DNA from: an uncultured Clostridia bacterium | GTDB taxonomy: Bacteria; Bacillota; Clostridia; Christensenellales; Borkfalkiaceae | Length of the DNA stretch: 12,707 nt | Direction: 5' to 3' | Assembly: GCA_947177495.1 (NCBI GenBank) | Contig: CAMWUS010000021.1 | Span: 1-12,707 of the forward strand | In this document: piece by piece, positions 1-7,617 of the stretch | Layout: every line of letters starts with the position of its first letter | How positions within the stretch are numbered: the first letter of the stretch is position 1 | Position numbers and translations under genes: made by a program | Notes under the pieces: generated by a model | Told to the model about the DNA's origin: nothing | The model's input: the letters and a program-made list of their open reading frames with translations, nothing else | The model's database searches: none

Positions 1-1094
1 AGAACGTTGTAAACGTACTCGGACCCGGAATGGTAATCGATATCCGCCACCTTACGGAAGAAGCGGCGCGTTTGAGAGAACAGGGAATTAAAATTACGCC
101 CGAGAATTTGAAAATCAGCGACCGCGCGGTTATTACAATGCCTTACCACGTATTGATGGATTGCTTGGAAGAGGACCGTTTAGCTGACAAGAAATTCGGT
201 TCCACCCGCCGCGGTATCGCTCCCGTTTATGCCGATAAATATATGAAAAAGGCTTTCCGTATGGGCGAGCTTTTAAATCCCGACCGTCTTTATAAGCGCG
301 TAGCGGATATTTTGGAATGGAAAAACTTGACCGTAAAGGGCGGTTACGGACACGCTCCCGTAAGCGTGGAAGAAATCGTAGCGTATTTCAAACAGTACGG
401 CGAGCCCCTCAAAGACTACGTTTGCGACACGGGCTTATATTTGAACGAGGCGAATGCTGCCGGCAAGAATATTATGTTCGAAGCACAGCTCGGCGCGCTT
501 CGCGACATTGATTTCGGTATTTATCCCTACACCTCGAGTTCCTCTACGATTGCCGCTTATGCGCCTATCGGAGCGGGCGTTCCCAATTTAAAACTCAGCC
601 GTTCTATCGGCATTATGAAAGCGTATTCCACCTGCGTGGGCGAGGGACCTTTTACTGCGGAATATTTCGGAGAACCTGCAGAAAAGCTTCGCCAAGCGGG
701 CGGCGAATACGGCGCGGCTACGGGCAGACCGAGAAGAGTTGGACCCTTCGACGTGGTTGCTTCCCGTTACGGAATCCGCTGCCAGGGCGCGGACGAAATC
801 GCGCTTACCAAGTTAGACGTGCTCTCGGGCTATGAAGAGCTGGAAATTTGCACGGCTTATGAGTTGGACGGAAAAATCATTCACGAATTCCCTTTCCCCG
901 ACGTACTCGGCGATTGCAAGCCCGTGTTCGAAAAGGTAAAGGGTTGGAACTGCGATATCAGCGGTTGCAGGAAGCCTTCCGATTTGCCTAAAGAGGCAAT
1001 CGATTATATCAAGCTGATCGAAAAGCTTTGCGGTTGCAAAATTACTTACGTATCGGTAGGGGCGGAGCGCGAAGCTTACGTAAAAATGAACTGA
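1..1094 (+). CDS. purA: Adenylosuccinate synthetase, 5'-truncated by window edge
   Basis: PurA joins IMP and aspartate using GTP to give adenylosuccinate, the first committed step to AMP, in the cytosol. The frame is open from base 3, reading NVVNVLGPGM before the Met at base 30, so that Met is internal. About 65 N-terminal residues, including the P-loop, are missing compared with the usual ~430. Numbering from the Met at base 30, visible blocks are GSTRRGIAPVYADK (57-70, IMP site), FEAQLGALRDIDFGIYPY (150-167), KAYSTCVGEGPF (197-208), GRPRRVGPFD (232-241) and LTKLDVLSGYEEL (259-271, base-binding region). The usual FEGAQG is replaced by FEAQLG, which I recall as a feature of a clostridial PurA branch. 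It is first in a run of closely packed genes; dapF starts two bases after its stop. Identification is firm. Confidence 0.95.
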   Translation, partial: NVVNVLGPGMVIDIRHLTEEAARLREQGIKITPENLKISDRAVITMPYHVLMDCLEEDRLADKKFGSTRRGIAPVYADKYMKKAFRMGELLNPDRLYKRVADILEWKNLTVKGGYGHAPVSVEEIVAYFKQYGEPLKDYVCDTGLYLNEANAAGKNIMFEAQLGALRDIDFGIYPYTSSSSTIAAYAPIGAGVPNLKLSRSIGIMKAYSTCVGEGPFTAEYFGEPAEKLRQAGGEYGAATGRPRRVGPFDVVASRYGIRCQGADEIALTKLDVLSGYEELEICTAYELDGKIIHEFPFPDVLGDCKPVFEKVKGWNCDISGCRKPSDLPKEAIDYIKLIEKLCGCKITYVSVGAEREAYVKMN

Positions 1095-1095
1095 T

Positions 1096-1935
1096 ATGCT
1101 CAGAAGATTTTGGAAGCTTCACGGAATCGGGAACGATTACGTCTATTTCGATTGTTTCGATGAGGAATTGCCAAATCCCGAACAGGTTGCAATCAAGCTC
1201 TCTCATCGGCGGTTTTCGATTGGCGGCGACGGGATTATTCTCGTTTGCAAGAGCAACGTTGCCGATGCGAAGATGCGCATTTTCAATGCGGACGGCAGCG
1301 AGGGAAAAATGTGCGGCAACGGCGTGCGCTGCGTGGGCAAGTTTTTGTACGACGTAAAAAAGCTGCAAAAAGACGTGCTTACCGTGGAAACGCTGAGCGG
1401 GATTAAAACATTAGTCGTAACTGCGAAAGACGGCAAGTTTGTATCCGCTCGGGTGGATATGGGAAAAGCCGTGCTCTCTCCCGAAAAAATCCCCGCCCGT
1501 TTTGCAGGTGACAGCGTAATCAATAAACCGCTTTTGGTGGACGGGAATAAATACTTCGTTACTTGCGTATCTATGGGAAATCCCCATTGCGTTACTTTTA
1601 CGGACGACCCGTATGCGCTCGATTTGGAGCGTATAGGGGAAAAGTTCGAGCGGCATGAAGCGTTTCCCGAGCGTACGAATACGGAATTTGTACATGTAGA
1701 CGGACGAAACGAAATTACCATGCGCGTATGGGAACGCGGAAGTGGAGAGACTTGGGCTTGCGGTACGGGAGCATGTGCCGCGGCTGTGGCGAGCGTTTTA
1801 AATGGATATTGCGACAAAGGGGAAGAAATTCTCGTTCACTTGCGTGGAGGGGATCTCACCATTTGTTATACGGACGAAACCGTATTTATGACAGGCGGTG
1901 CGGAGCTTGCTTTCGTCGGCGAGGTAGAGATTTAA
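1096..1935 (+). CDS. dapF: Diaminopimelate epimerase
   Basis: DapF is a cofactor-free cytosolic racemase that converts LL-diaminopimelate to meso-diaminopimelate, the precursor of lysine and of the peptidoglycan cross-link. The protein has 279 residues, normal for the family. It opens with the family's KLHGIGNDYV (7-16). The two catalytic cysteines are in place: Cys73 in KMCGNGVRC and Cys222 in WACGTGACAAA. GNPHCV (161-166) and the ERGSGET loop (213-219) are also typical. The ATG is the first in frame after the purA stop, two bases upstream; there is no strong Shine-Dalgarno sequence in front of it, so translation is probably coupled to purA. Its substrate is made by dapL two genes downstream, with pyrG between them. 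Confidence 0.97.
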   Translation: MLRRFWKLHGIGNDYVYFDCFDEELPNPEQVAIKLSHRRFSIGGDGIILVCKSNVADAKMRIFNADGSEGKMCGNGVRCVGKFLYDVKKLQKDVLTVETLSGIKTLVVTAKDGKFVSARVDMGKAVLSPEKIPARFAGDSVINKPLLVDGNKYFVTCVSMGNPHCVTFTDDPYALDLERIGEKFERHEAFPERTNTEFVHVDGRNEITMRVWERGSGETWACGTGACAAAVASVLNGYCDKGEEILVHLRGGDLTICYTDETVFMTGGAELAFVGEVEI

Positions 1936-1968
1936 GGTCGATATATTTCAATCGCACAGGAGAAATTT

Positions 1969-3576
1969 ATGGCGAAATACATTTTTGTAACGGGCGGAGT
2001 TGTATCCGGGCTCGGGAAGGGCATTACAGCGGCTTCCCTCGGGCGCTTACTCAAAATGCGCGGCTTCAAGGTTGCGTCCCAAAAGCTCGACCCTTACATC
2101 AATATCGACCCGGGAACGATGAGCCCTTACCAACATGGCGAGGTATTCGTAACCGAGGACGGCGCCGAGACCGACCTCGATTTGGGACACTATGAACGCT
2201 TCATCGACGAAGATTTAAATAAATTCTCCAATTTAACAACGGGCAAAGTTTATTGGAACGTGCTCAACAAAGAGCGCAACGGGGAATACCTCGGACAGAC
2301 GGTGCAGGTGATTCCTCACGTTACAAACGAAATTAAATCGTTTATCTACCAAGTAGGCAAAACGACGAACGCGGATATCGTTATCACGGAAATCGGCGGT
2401 ACGACGGGCGACATCGAGAGCCAGCCGTTCTTGGAAGCGATTCGTCAAATCGCGCGCGAAGTGGGCAGAGAGAACTGTTGTTTCATTCACGTAACGCTTG
2501 TGCCTTATATTTCGGGTTCCTGCGAATTTAAGAGCAAGCCCACGCAACACTCCGTAAAGGAGTTGCAAGGTATGGGTATTTTCCCCGATATTATCGTGGC
2601 GCGTGTGGACGAGCCTATGCCCGAGAGCATCCGCGAAAAAATTGCGATGTTCTGTAACGTGAAGCCCGAATGCTGTATCGAAAATCTTACGGTTCCCGTG
2701 CTTTACGAGGCGCCGCTCATGCTTGAAAAGAGCAATCTTTCCACAATCGTGTGCGGTATCTTGCATTTGGAGCCTAATAAAATAGACCTTCGTGAGTGGG
2801 AAGAAATGTTGGAGCGCATTCACGCGCGGAGCAAGTCGGTTAAAATCGCGCTCTGCGGGAAGTACGTACAGCTTCACGACGCCTATTTGTCCATTGCCGA
2901 AGCGCTTGCGCACGGCGGGTACGAGACGGGCGCAAAGGTAGAAATCGATTGGGTAGATACCGAAACGCTTACCGAACAGAACGTTTCCAAGCGTCTTGCG
3001 GGTGCGGACGGCATTCTTATCCCCGGTGGATTCGGCGGACGGGGCGTGGAAGGCAAAGTCGTTGCCTGCAAATATGCACGTAAGAAAAATATCCCGTATC
3101 TCGGCATTTGCCTCGGCATGCAGGTAGCGGTCATCGAGTTTGCCCGTAACGTGCTCGGATATGAGGACGCAAATTCCTCGGAAATCGTTCCCGAAGGCAA
3201 ACATTCGGTGATTGACCTCATGCCCGATCAGTACGGCGTGAAGATGGGGGGAACGATGCGGCTCGGCGCATATCCCTGCAAGGTACTCGGCGAGCGCATG
3301 AAGGAAGCATACGGTGCGGAATGCGTAAGCGAGCGTCACCGTCACCGCTTCGAATTTAATAACGATTACCGCGAAGAAATAGAGGCGAAGGGCATGAAAA
3401 TTGCGGGCGTATCGCCCGACGGGACGCTTGTGGAAGCGGTTGAAATCCCCGAAAACGATTTCTTCCTTGGCGTGCAGTTCCACCCCGAGTTCAAATCCCG
3501 TCCCAACAATGCGCACCCTATTTTCCGTGAGTTTATCCGCCATGCGGTAAAGTATAAGGAGACCCGCAAAAAGTGA
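1969..3576 (+). CDS. pyrG: CTP synthase (glutamine hydrolysing)
   Basis: PyrG aminates UTP to CTP using ATP and glutamine-derived ammonia, the last step of de novo pyrimidine nucleotide synthesis. The 535-residue length and two-domain layout are standard. The N-terminal synthetase domain (about 1-270) carries the nucleotide loop SGLGKG (13-18), QKLDPYINIDPGTMSP (38-53) and EIGGTTGDIES (141-151). The C-terminal class I glutamine amidotransferase domain (about 290-530) has PGGFGGRG (352-359), nucleophile Cys381 in LGICLGMQ and the His505/Glu507 pair in QFHPEF. The start is supported by AGGAGA about 7 bases upstream of the ATG. Its stop overlaps the GTG start of dapL. No promoter or attenuator is obvious in the 33-base gap before it, so it is probably read from an upstream promoter. 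Confidence 0.98.
   Translation: MAKYIFVTGGVVSGLGKGITAASLGRLLKMRGFKVASQKLDPYINIDPGTMSPYQHGEVFVTEDGAETDLDLGHYERFIDEDLNKFSNLTTGKVYWNVLNKERNGEYLGQTVQVIPHVTNEIKSFIYQVGKTTNADIVITEIGGTTGDIESQPFLEAIRQIAREVGRENCCFIHVTLVPYISGSCEFKSKPTQHSVKELQGMGIFPDIIVARVDEPMPESIREKIAMFCNVKPECCIENLTVPVLYEAPLMLEKSNLSTIVCGILHLEPNKIDLREWEEMLERIHARSKSVKIALCGKYVQLHDAYLSIAEALAHGGYETGAKVEIDWVDTETLTEQNVSKRLAGADGILIPGGFGGRGVEGKVVACKYARKKNIPYLGICLGMQVAVIEFARNVLGYEDANSSEIVPEGKHSVIDLMPDQYGVKMGGTMRLGAYPCKVLGERMKEAYGAECVSERHRHRFEFNNDYREEIEAKGMKIAGVSPDGTLVEAVEIPENDFFLGVQFHPEFKSRPNNAHPIFREFIRHAVKYKETRKK
3556..3561 (+). promoter_or_regulatory. Ribosome binding site of dapL inside pyrG
   Basis: AAGGAG lies within the last codons of pyrG, 11 bases before the GTG at 3573. 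That GTG overlaps the pyrG stop as GTGA, an arrangement typical of translational coupling. The site is the main support for choosing the GTG as the dapL start, together with the agreement of the resulting N-terminus with DapL proteins. Confidence 0.7.
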
Positions 3577-4766
3577 AATTAAACGAAAATTTTTTTAACT
3601 TACAGGATAGTTACTTGTTTGCCGCAGTGGGAAAGAAGACTGCCGAATACAAGGCGAAGCATCCCGAAAAGGAAGTCATTCGTTTGTCTATCGGCGACGT
3701 CACCCGTCCTTTGGCGCCTATCGTGATAGAAGCGATGCATCGTGCGGTAGACGATATGTCGCGGCGTGAGAGCTTTAAAGGCTACGGCCCCGACCAAACT
3801 TGTTACGGCTACGACGCTTTGTTGGATTCTATCTTAGCGAGCTATGCCCGTAAGGGGGTTAAGCTTGAAAAGGGAGAAGTTTTTATTTCCGACGGCGCGA
3901 AATCGGATTGCGGGAATATTCTCGACCTTTTCTCCAAGGACAACGTTGTTTTGTTGCCCGACCCCGTTTATCCCGCATATGCGGATGCGAACGTCATGGC
4001 GGGTAGGAAAATTATCTACGCGGATGCGAACGAGCAGAACGGCTTCTTGCCTATGCCCGATGAAGGCGTGCAAGCGGATATCATTTACATATGTTCGCCT
4101 AATAACCCGACGGGCGCGGCGTACACCAAAGAGCAATTAAAGGCGTGGGTTGCTTATGCAAAATCCCAAAACGCCGTTATCATATACGACGCCGCTTACG
4201 AATATTTTGTAACGGACGAGCATCTGTGCAGAAGCATCTATCAGGTGGAGGGCGCAAAGGAATGCGCCATAGAGATTTGTTCCTACTCCAAAACGGCGGG
4301 CTTTACGGGCGTCCGTTGCGGATATACCATCGTGCCCGAGGCGCTTGTGGTGGACGGGCATTCCATCAACCGTATGTGGGCGCGGCGGCAGTCCACGAAA
4401 TTCAACGGCGTGAGCTACATTACACAAATGGGCGCTGCCGCAGTATTTACAGAAACAGGCGAAAAGCAAATTCGCGAGAATCTTGCCTATTATAGAAAAA
4501 ATGCACAAATCATTTCCGATTGTCTAGACGGGCTCGGAATTTGGTACACGGGCGGCAAAAATTCACCCTATATTTGGCTGAAATGTCCGCACGGAATGAA
4601 AAGTTGGGAATTTTTCGACGAGCTGTTGGAGCACGCGAACGTGGTGGGAACGCCCGGTTGCGGGTTCGGCAAAAACGGAGAGGGATTTTTCCGTTTAACG
4701 GCGTTCGGTACGGAGGAAAATACCCGCAAAGCATGCGAGAGAATCTCCGCATGGCTGAAAAAATAA
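3573..4766 (+). CDS. dapL: LL-diaminopimelate aminotransferase
   Basis: DapL is a PLP-dependent class I/II aminotransferase that turns tetrahydrodipicolinate plus glutamate directly into LL-DAP, bypassing the succinylase and acetylase branches. The 397-residue protein starts at GTG. Visible motifs are IGDVTRPL (40-47), the DapL-typical ISDGAKSD (105-112), SPNNPTG with Asn178, Asp206 in YDAAYE for the pyridine nitrogen, Lys240 in SYSKTAGFTG as the Schiff-base lysine, and Arg374 in FFRLTAFG for the substrate carboxylate. These separate it from plain aspartate or alanine aminotransferases. It overlaps pyrG by 4 bases and lies 9 bases before malQ. Together with dapF it implies that this organism uses the aminotransferase route to meso-DAP. 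Confidence 0.95.
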   Translation: MKLNENFFNLQDSYLFAAVGKKTAEYKAKHPEKEVIRLSIGDVTRPLAPIVIEAMHRAVDDMSRRESFKGYGPDQTCYGYDALLDSILASYARKGVKLEKGEVFISDGAKSDCGNILDLFSKDNVVLLPDPVYPAYADANVMAGRKIIYADANEQNGFLPMPDEGVQADIIYICSPNNPTGAAYTKEQLKAWVAYAKSQNAVIIYDAAYEYFVTDEHLCRSIYQVEGAKECAIEICSYSKTAGFTGVRCGYTIVPEALVVDGHSINRMWARRQSTKFNGVSYITQMGAAAVFTETGEKQIRENLAYYRKNAQIISDCLDGLGIWYTGGKNSPYIWLKCPHGMKSWEFFDELLEHANVVGTPGCGFGKNGEGFFRLTAFGTEENTRKACERISAWLKK

Positions 4767-4775
4767 GGGAATATT

Positions 4776-6260
4776 ATGAGTCAATATGTAAAAGAAGCGG
4801 GCGTGCTGTGCCACATCTCTTCCCTTCCCGGGAAGTATGCAATCGGTTCGCTCGGAAAGGAAGCTTACCGCTTCGCCAAAACGCTTGCGAAAAGCGGCGT
4901 TCGTTACTGGCAGGTATTGCCCCTCGTGCAAACGGGGTTCGGTGATTCTCCATACAGCTCCGTTTTCAGCGATTCGGGCAATCCCTATTTTATCGATTTG
5001 GAATTGCTTGCGAAAGACGGACTGCTTACGAAAGAGGAATTAAAAAGCGCGGAAAAAAAGGGGGACGTAGATTACGGTGTGCTCTATGAAGAGCGTTACC
5101 CTTTGCTTCGCAAGGCGTATTCTCGGTTTAATTTCGACAGCGAGGAATTCCGTGCATTCGTAAAAACGGGCGGTCAGGAGGACTATGCGCTTTTCATGAC
5201 CGCGAAAACGGTATTCGGCGGAACCTTTGCCGAATGGGAAGCGGGAATCCGCGACCGCGATGCGGACGCGCTCGAAAAGCTCCGTACCGATTATCACGAA
5301 GAATATCTCTTTTGGCACTTCCTGCAATACGAATTCTATTTGCAATGGAAGGCACTCAAAGCTTATTGCAATAAGCTTGAATTGAAAATCATCGGGGATA
5401 TTCCGCTGTACGTTGCCTATGACAGCGCAGACGTTTGGGCGCATCCTGAGCTTTTCAGTCTCGATAAAAACTTGAAGCCGAAGAAAGTGGCGGGAGTTCC
5501 GCCCGACTATTTCAGTGCAACGGGGCAACTTTGGGGGAATCCCGTCTATAATTGGAAAGAGCACGAAAAGGACGACTACGCTTGGTGGCACAACCGTTTA
5601 AAACGGGCGCTCGTGACTTACGACGTGGTAAGAATCGACCATTTCCGTGGTCTTGATCGCTACTACGAGATTCCGTTCGGTGCGGAAACTGCGGAGCACG
5701 GCGTGTGGAAAGACGGGCCCAAGGAAAAGCTTTTCGAGGGGTTTGACAGTTCTGCGATTATCGCCGAAGATCTCGGCATTATCGACGACGGCGTGCGTGC
5801 GCTCTTGAAGAAGACGGGCTTTTCGGGCATGAAGGTATTGCTTTTTGCGTTCGACGGCAATCCCAATAATCCGTTTTTGCCGCAAAATATCGGCGGAAAC
5901 AGCGTTTGCTATACGGGCACGCACGACAACGATACCGTTTGGGGTTACGTGGAGTCGCTCTCGGCGGAGGAGTTCATTTTATTCCGTTCGCGCGTTGCGG
6001 CGGCGCTTGAAGAATGCGGAATCCTCGTTTCTATCGGCAAAAAGGGCGAGAATTTACCCGAAGCGTTTATCCGCTTGGCAATGAGTACGGACGCAAGGCT
6101 TGCAATCGTGCCCGTACAGGACATTTTGGGGCTTGGGAACGAAGCGCGCACGAATTACCCCGGAATTGCGGAAGGGAATTGGAAATTCCGACTTTCCCGC
6201 CGTATCGGGGGTTCTTCCATGAAACAAATGAAAAAAATTATTAAAAAATACAGGAGGTAA
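4776..6260 (+). CDS. malQ: 4-alpha-glucanotransferase (amylomaltase, GH77)
   Basis: MalQ transfers alpha-1,4-glucan segments between maltodextrins in the cytosol, for breakdown of glycogen or maltose. The 494-residue length fits the short bacterial GH77 type. The N-terminus has the family signature AGVLCHISSLPGKYAIGSLG (8-27). PLVQTGFGDSPY (49-60) and GDIPLYVAYDSADVW (207-221) follow. Catalytic residues are nucleophile Asp288 in VRIDHFRGLDRYYEIP, acid/base Glu331 in IIAEDLGII, and Asp384 in GTHDNDTVWGY. The ATG follows AAGGGA that overlaps the dapL stop. Its last two codons (AGG AGG) double as the ribosome binding site of mscL. No other sugar genes are nearby, so it seems to be carried in a housekeeping operon. 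Confidence 0.96.
   Translation: MSQYVKEAGVLCHISSLPGKYAIGSLGKEAYRFAKTLAKSGVRYWQVLPLVQTGFGDSPYSSVFSDSGNPYFIDLELLAKDGLLTKEELKSAEKKGDVDYGVLYEERYPLLRKAYSRFNFDSEEFRAFVKTGGQEDYALFMTAKTVFGGTFAEWEAGIRDRDADALEKLRTDYHEEYLFWHFLQYEFYLQWKALKAYCNKLELKIIGDIPLYVAYDSADVWAHPELFSLDKNLKPKKVAGVPPDYFSATGQLWGNPVYNWKEHEKDDYAWWHNRLKRALVTYDVVRIDHFRGLDRYYEIPFGAETAEHGVWKDGPKEKLFEGFDSSAIIAEDLGIIDDGVRALLKKTGFSGMKVLLFAFDGNPNNPFLPQNIGGNSVCYTGTHDNDTVWGYVESLSAEEFILFRSRVAAALEECGILVSIGKKGENLPEAFIRLAMSTDARLAIVPVQDILGLGNEARTNYPGIAEGNWKFRLSRRIGGSSMKQMKKIIKKYRR
6252..6257 (+). promoter_or_regulatory. Ribosome binding site of mscL made from the last malQ codons
   Basis: AGGAGG encodes the final Arg-Arg of MalQ and is followed directly by its TAA stop. 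It sits 8 bases before the mscL ATG, an ideal distance, so the end of malQ and the start of mscL translation are physically interlocked. Confidence 0.85.
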
Positions 6261-6265
6261 GTTTT

Positions 6266-6802
6266 ATGGCAAAAAAGGACAAGGAGAAGAAGGGCTTTTT
6301 CAAAGAGTTCAAGGAATTTATTTCCCGCGGGAATATCCTTGACATGGCAATCGGTGTTATTATCGGCGGCGCGTTTACGGCAATCGTAACTGCATTGTGC
6401 GATAATATCCTGAGACCGCTCATCAACGGCTTTTTGGCGCTGGTGCTCGGGAAAGAATCTTTGAGCGAGATTTATACCTTTATCCGTACCGCAAAGTTGG
6501 AGGATGGGACAATTGACCTTGTAAACTCCATTTACATCGATTGGGGCGCGTTCATTAACGCGGTCATCAACTTTATCCTCATTGCGCTCGTGCTCTTCGT
6601 CATCATGAAAGTCATCATGAAGCTTTCCGCAATCAGACAGCAAGCGAAAGAGAGCATCGAAGCCGCCGCGGAAAAGCGCAGAGCCGAGAAAGAAGCTGCT
6701 CAAGCGGCTGTAATCGCCGAGAATGCAGCGGAAACCGCAGTAGATGCGGAAGCGCCCGTAGCAGAGCAAGTAGCCGAAGCGGATAAACCGAAAGAAGAAT
6801 AA
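6266..6802 (+). CDS. mscL: Large-conductance mechanosensitive channel
   Basis: MscL is a homopentameric membrane channel that opens under extreme membrane tension to release solutes on osmotic downshock. The N-terminal amphipathic helix (KKGFFKEFKEFISRGN, 8-23) leads into TM1 with the family signature ILDMAIGVIIGGAFTAIV (24-41). A short outer loop (about 52-93) precedes TM2 (about 95-118). The protein has 178 residues against roughly 120-150 usually. The excess is a C-terminal tail (about 121-178) rich in Ala and Glu, starting as a charged helix (QQAKESIEAAAEKRRAEKEA) and ending in acidic low-complexity sequence. The start is fixed by AGGAGG 8 bases upstream. It is the last gene of the run and is followed at once by a strong terminator. 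Confidence 0.95.
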   Translation: MAKKDKEKKGFFKEFKEFISRGNILDMAIGVIIGGAFTAIVTALCDNILRPLINGFLALVLGKESLSEIYTFIRTAKLEDGTIDLVNSIYIDWGAFINAVINFILIALVLFVIMKVIMKLSAIRQQAKESIEAAAEKRRAEKEAAQAAVIAENAAETAVDAEAPVAEQVAEADKPKEE

Positions 6803-6804
6803 CG

Positions 6805-6832
6805 AAAAAAAGGACGGGAACGTCCTTTTTTT
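6805..6832 (+). terminator. Intrinsic terminator after mscL
   Basis: A perfect 12-bp inverted repeat (AAAAAAAGGACG, loop GGAA, CGTCCTTTTTTT) begins 2 bases after the mscL stop. The right arm ends in seven T, giving a classic Rho-independent terminator that closes the purA-mscL unit. The left arm starts with seven A, so it might also work on the other strand, although no leftward gene is there. Confidence 0.93.
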
Positions 6833-6858
6833 ATGCACAAAATTCATGCTTATCTCGA

Positions 6859-6864
6859 TATAAT
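6859..6864 (+). promoter_or_regulatory. Possible -10 element for the nitrilase-like gene
   Basis: TATAAT lies 15 bases before the ATG at 6880, just downstream of the mscL terminator, where a new promoter is needed. There is no convincing -35 hexamer at the right distance (bases 6836-6841 read CACAAA), so the call is weak. If used, transcription would begin near 6871, at the very front of the GGGGAGAG ribosome binding site (6869-6876). Confidence 0.35.
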
Positions 6865-6879
6865 AATCGGGGAGAGTTT

Positions 6880-7551
6880 ATGCGAATTCGATTTGTAACA
6901 CGGGGTAGCCTTGCGGAATATACGCAGAAATCGACGGGCGGCGCCGACGTCGTTTGTTGCGGATTTCAGGCGCTCGGGCAGGTGAGCTACGAGCGGGAAT
7001 TGCGCGGCGAGACGGGGCTGTTCGAGGACGTAGCGCTACTTTCCAAAGAGGAAAAGTGCGTGGTGCTCTGCGGATGCTTTACCGACGCGCGCGGAATTCG
7101 CAGAAAGTCCGTCGTCGTGGCGGAGCGCGGGCGCATTCTCGGCGTTTCGGATATGGTGAATCGCATTGACGGCGGAGATTACCGTAGCGGTGCGGGCATT
7201 AAAATTTACGATACGAGCGCGGGGAAACTCGGCGTTATCGTCGCGGAAGACTTATATTTTCCGCAGGTGTTGCAAACGCTTTCCGTTTGCGGTGCGGAGG
7301 CGGCGTTTTGCATTTTCGAAGAGTTGAGCGACGGGCTTGAACAGACGCTCATGCGCGCCGAGGCTTTTTTATACGGTATTCCGCTTTGCATTTGCGCCTA
7401 CGGGTATGCGGAGGGGGCGGACATCGGTGGGAAAGTACTATTCGCAACCCCCCAGTCTCCTTATTGCTACGATTTGAAACGGGAACAGGAATTCCACCTT
7501 GTAGAAACCCGACAACGCGGCTTTTACCGTAAAAAGAAAACGGGGTTTTAA
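6880..7551 (+). CDS. Nitrilase-superfamily protein lacking the catalytic triad
   Basis: The 223-residue protein aligns by eye with the carbon-nitrogen hydrolase (nitrilase) fold but is shorter than the usual 260-300 residues. Residues 22-33 match the first strand and glutamate motif, 76-89 (KSVVVAERGRILGV) match the strand pair before the lysine, 104-134 match the segment that ends in the cysteine loop, and 137-177 match the following strands. The expected Glu, Lys and Cys fall at Gln30, about Met92 and Ala122 (KLGVIVAEDLYFPQ where active enzymes read ...ICYDLRFPE). It therefore probably does not hydrolyse C-N bonds and may bind a ligand or act structurally. GGGGAGAG at 6869-6876 supports the ATG. 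It seems to be a separate unit between two hairpins. The fold assignment is fairly sure; the role is unknown. Confidence 0.72.
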   Translation: MRIRFVTRGSLAEYTQKSTGGADVVCCGFQALGQVSYERELRGETGLFEDVALLSKEEKCVVLCGCFTDARGIRRKSVVVAERGRILGVSDMVNRIDGGDYRSGAGIKIYDTSAGKLGVIVAEDLYFPQVLQTLSVCGAEAAFCIFEELSDGLEQTLMRAEAFLYGIPLCICAYGYAEGADIGGKVLFATPQSPYCYDLKREQEFHLVETRQRGFYRKKKTGF

Positions 7552-7617
7552 ATGGCGTTAAAAAGAGCCGCCGAAAGGGTATCTTTCATAGAGAATTTTT
7601 ATAGTAAAAACGAATAG
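7552..7617 (+). CDS. 21-codon ORF, possible gene stump
   Basis: ATG directly abuts the stop of the preceding gene (TAAATG) with GGGG 6 bases upstream. It encodes MALKRAAERVSFIENFYSKN plus a final Glu, then TAG. The peptide looks like the amphipathic start of a real soluble protein rather than random sequence. The TAG lies exactly where the left arm of the 14-bp hairpin begins, so the frame may have been cut off by inserted or rearranged DNA. It could equally be a meaningless short frame. I do not recognise it. Confidence 0.3.
   Translation: MALKRAAERVSFIENFYSKNE

Noticed and set aside
2233..3543. A 436-codon open frame on the minus strand opposite pyrG.
   Set aside because: It lies entirely within a complete, motif-perfect pyrG and its translation is rich in His, Arg and Phe with no recognisable domain. 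Long antisense frames arise from codon bias on the coding strand.
6155..6847. A 230-codon minus-strand frame covering mscL and its terminator.
   Set aside because: It spans the end of malQ, all of mscL and the terminator, and the translation is low-complexity. It is a shadow of mscL.
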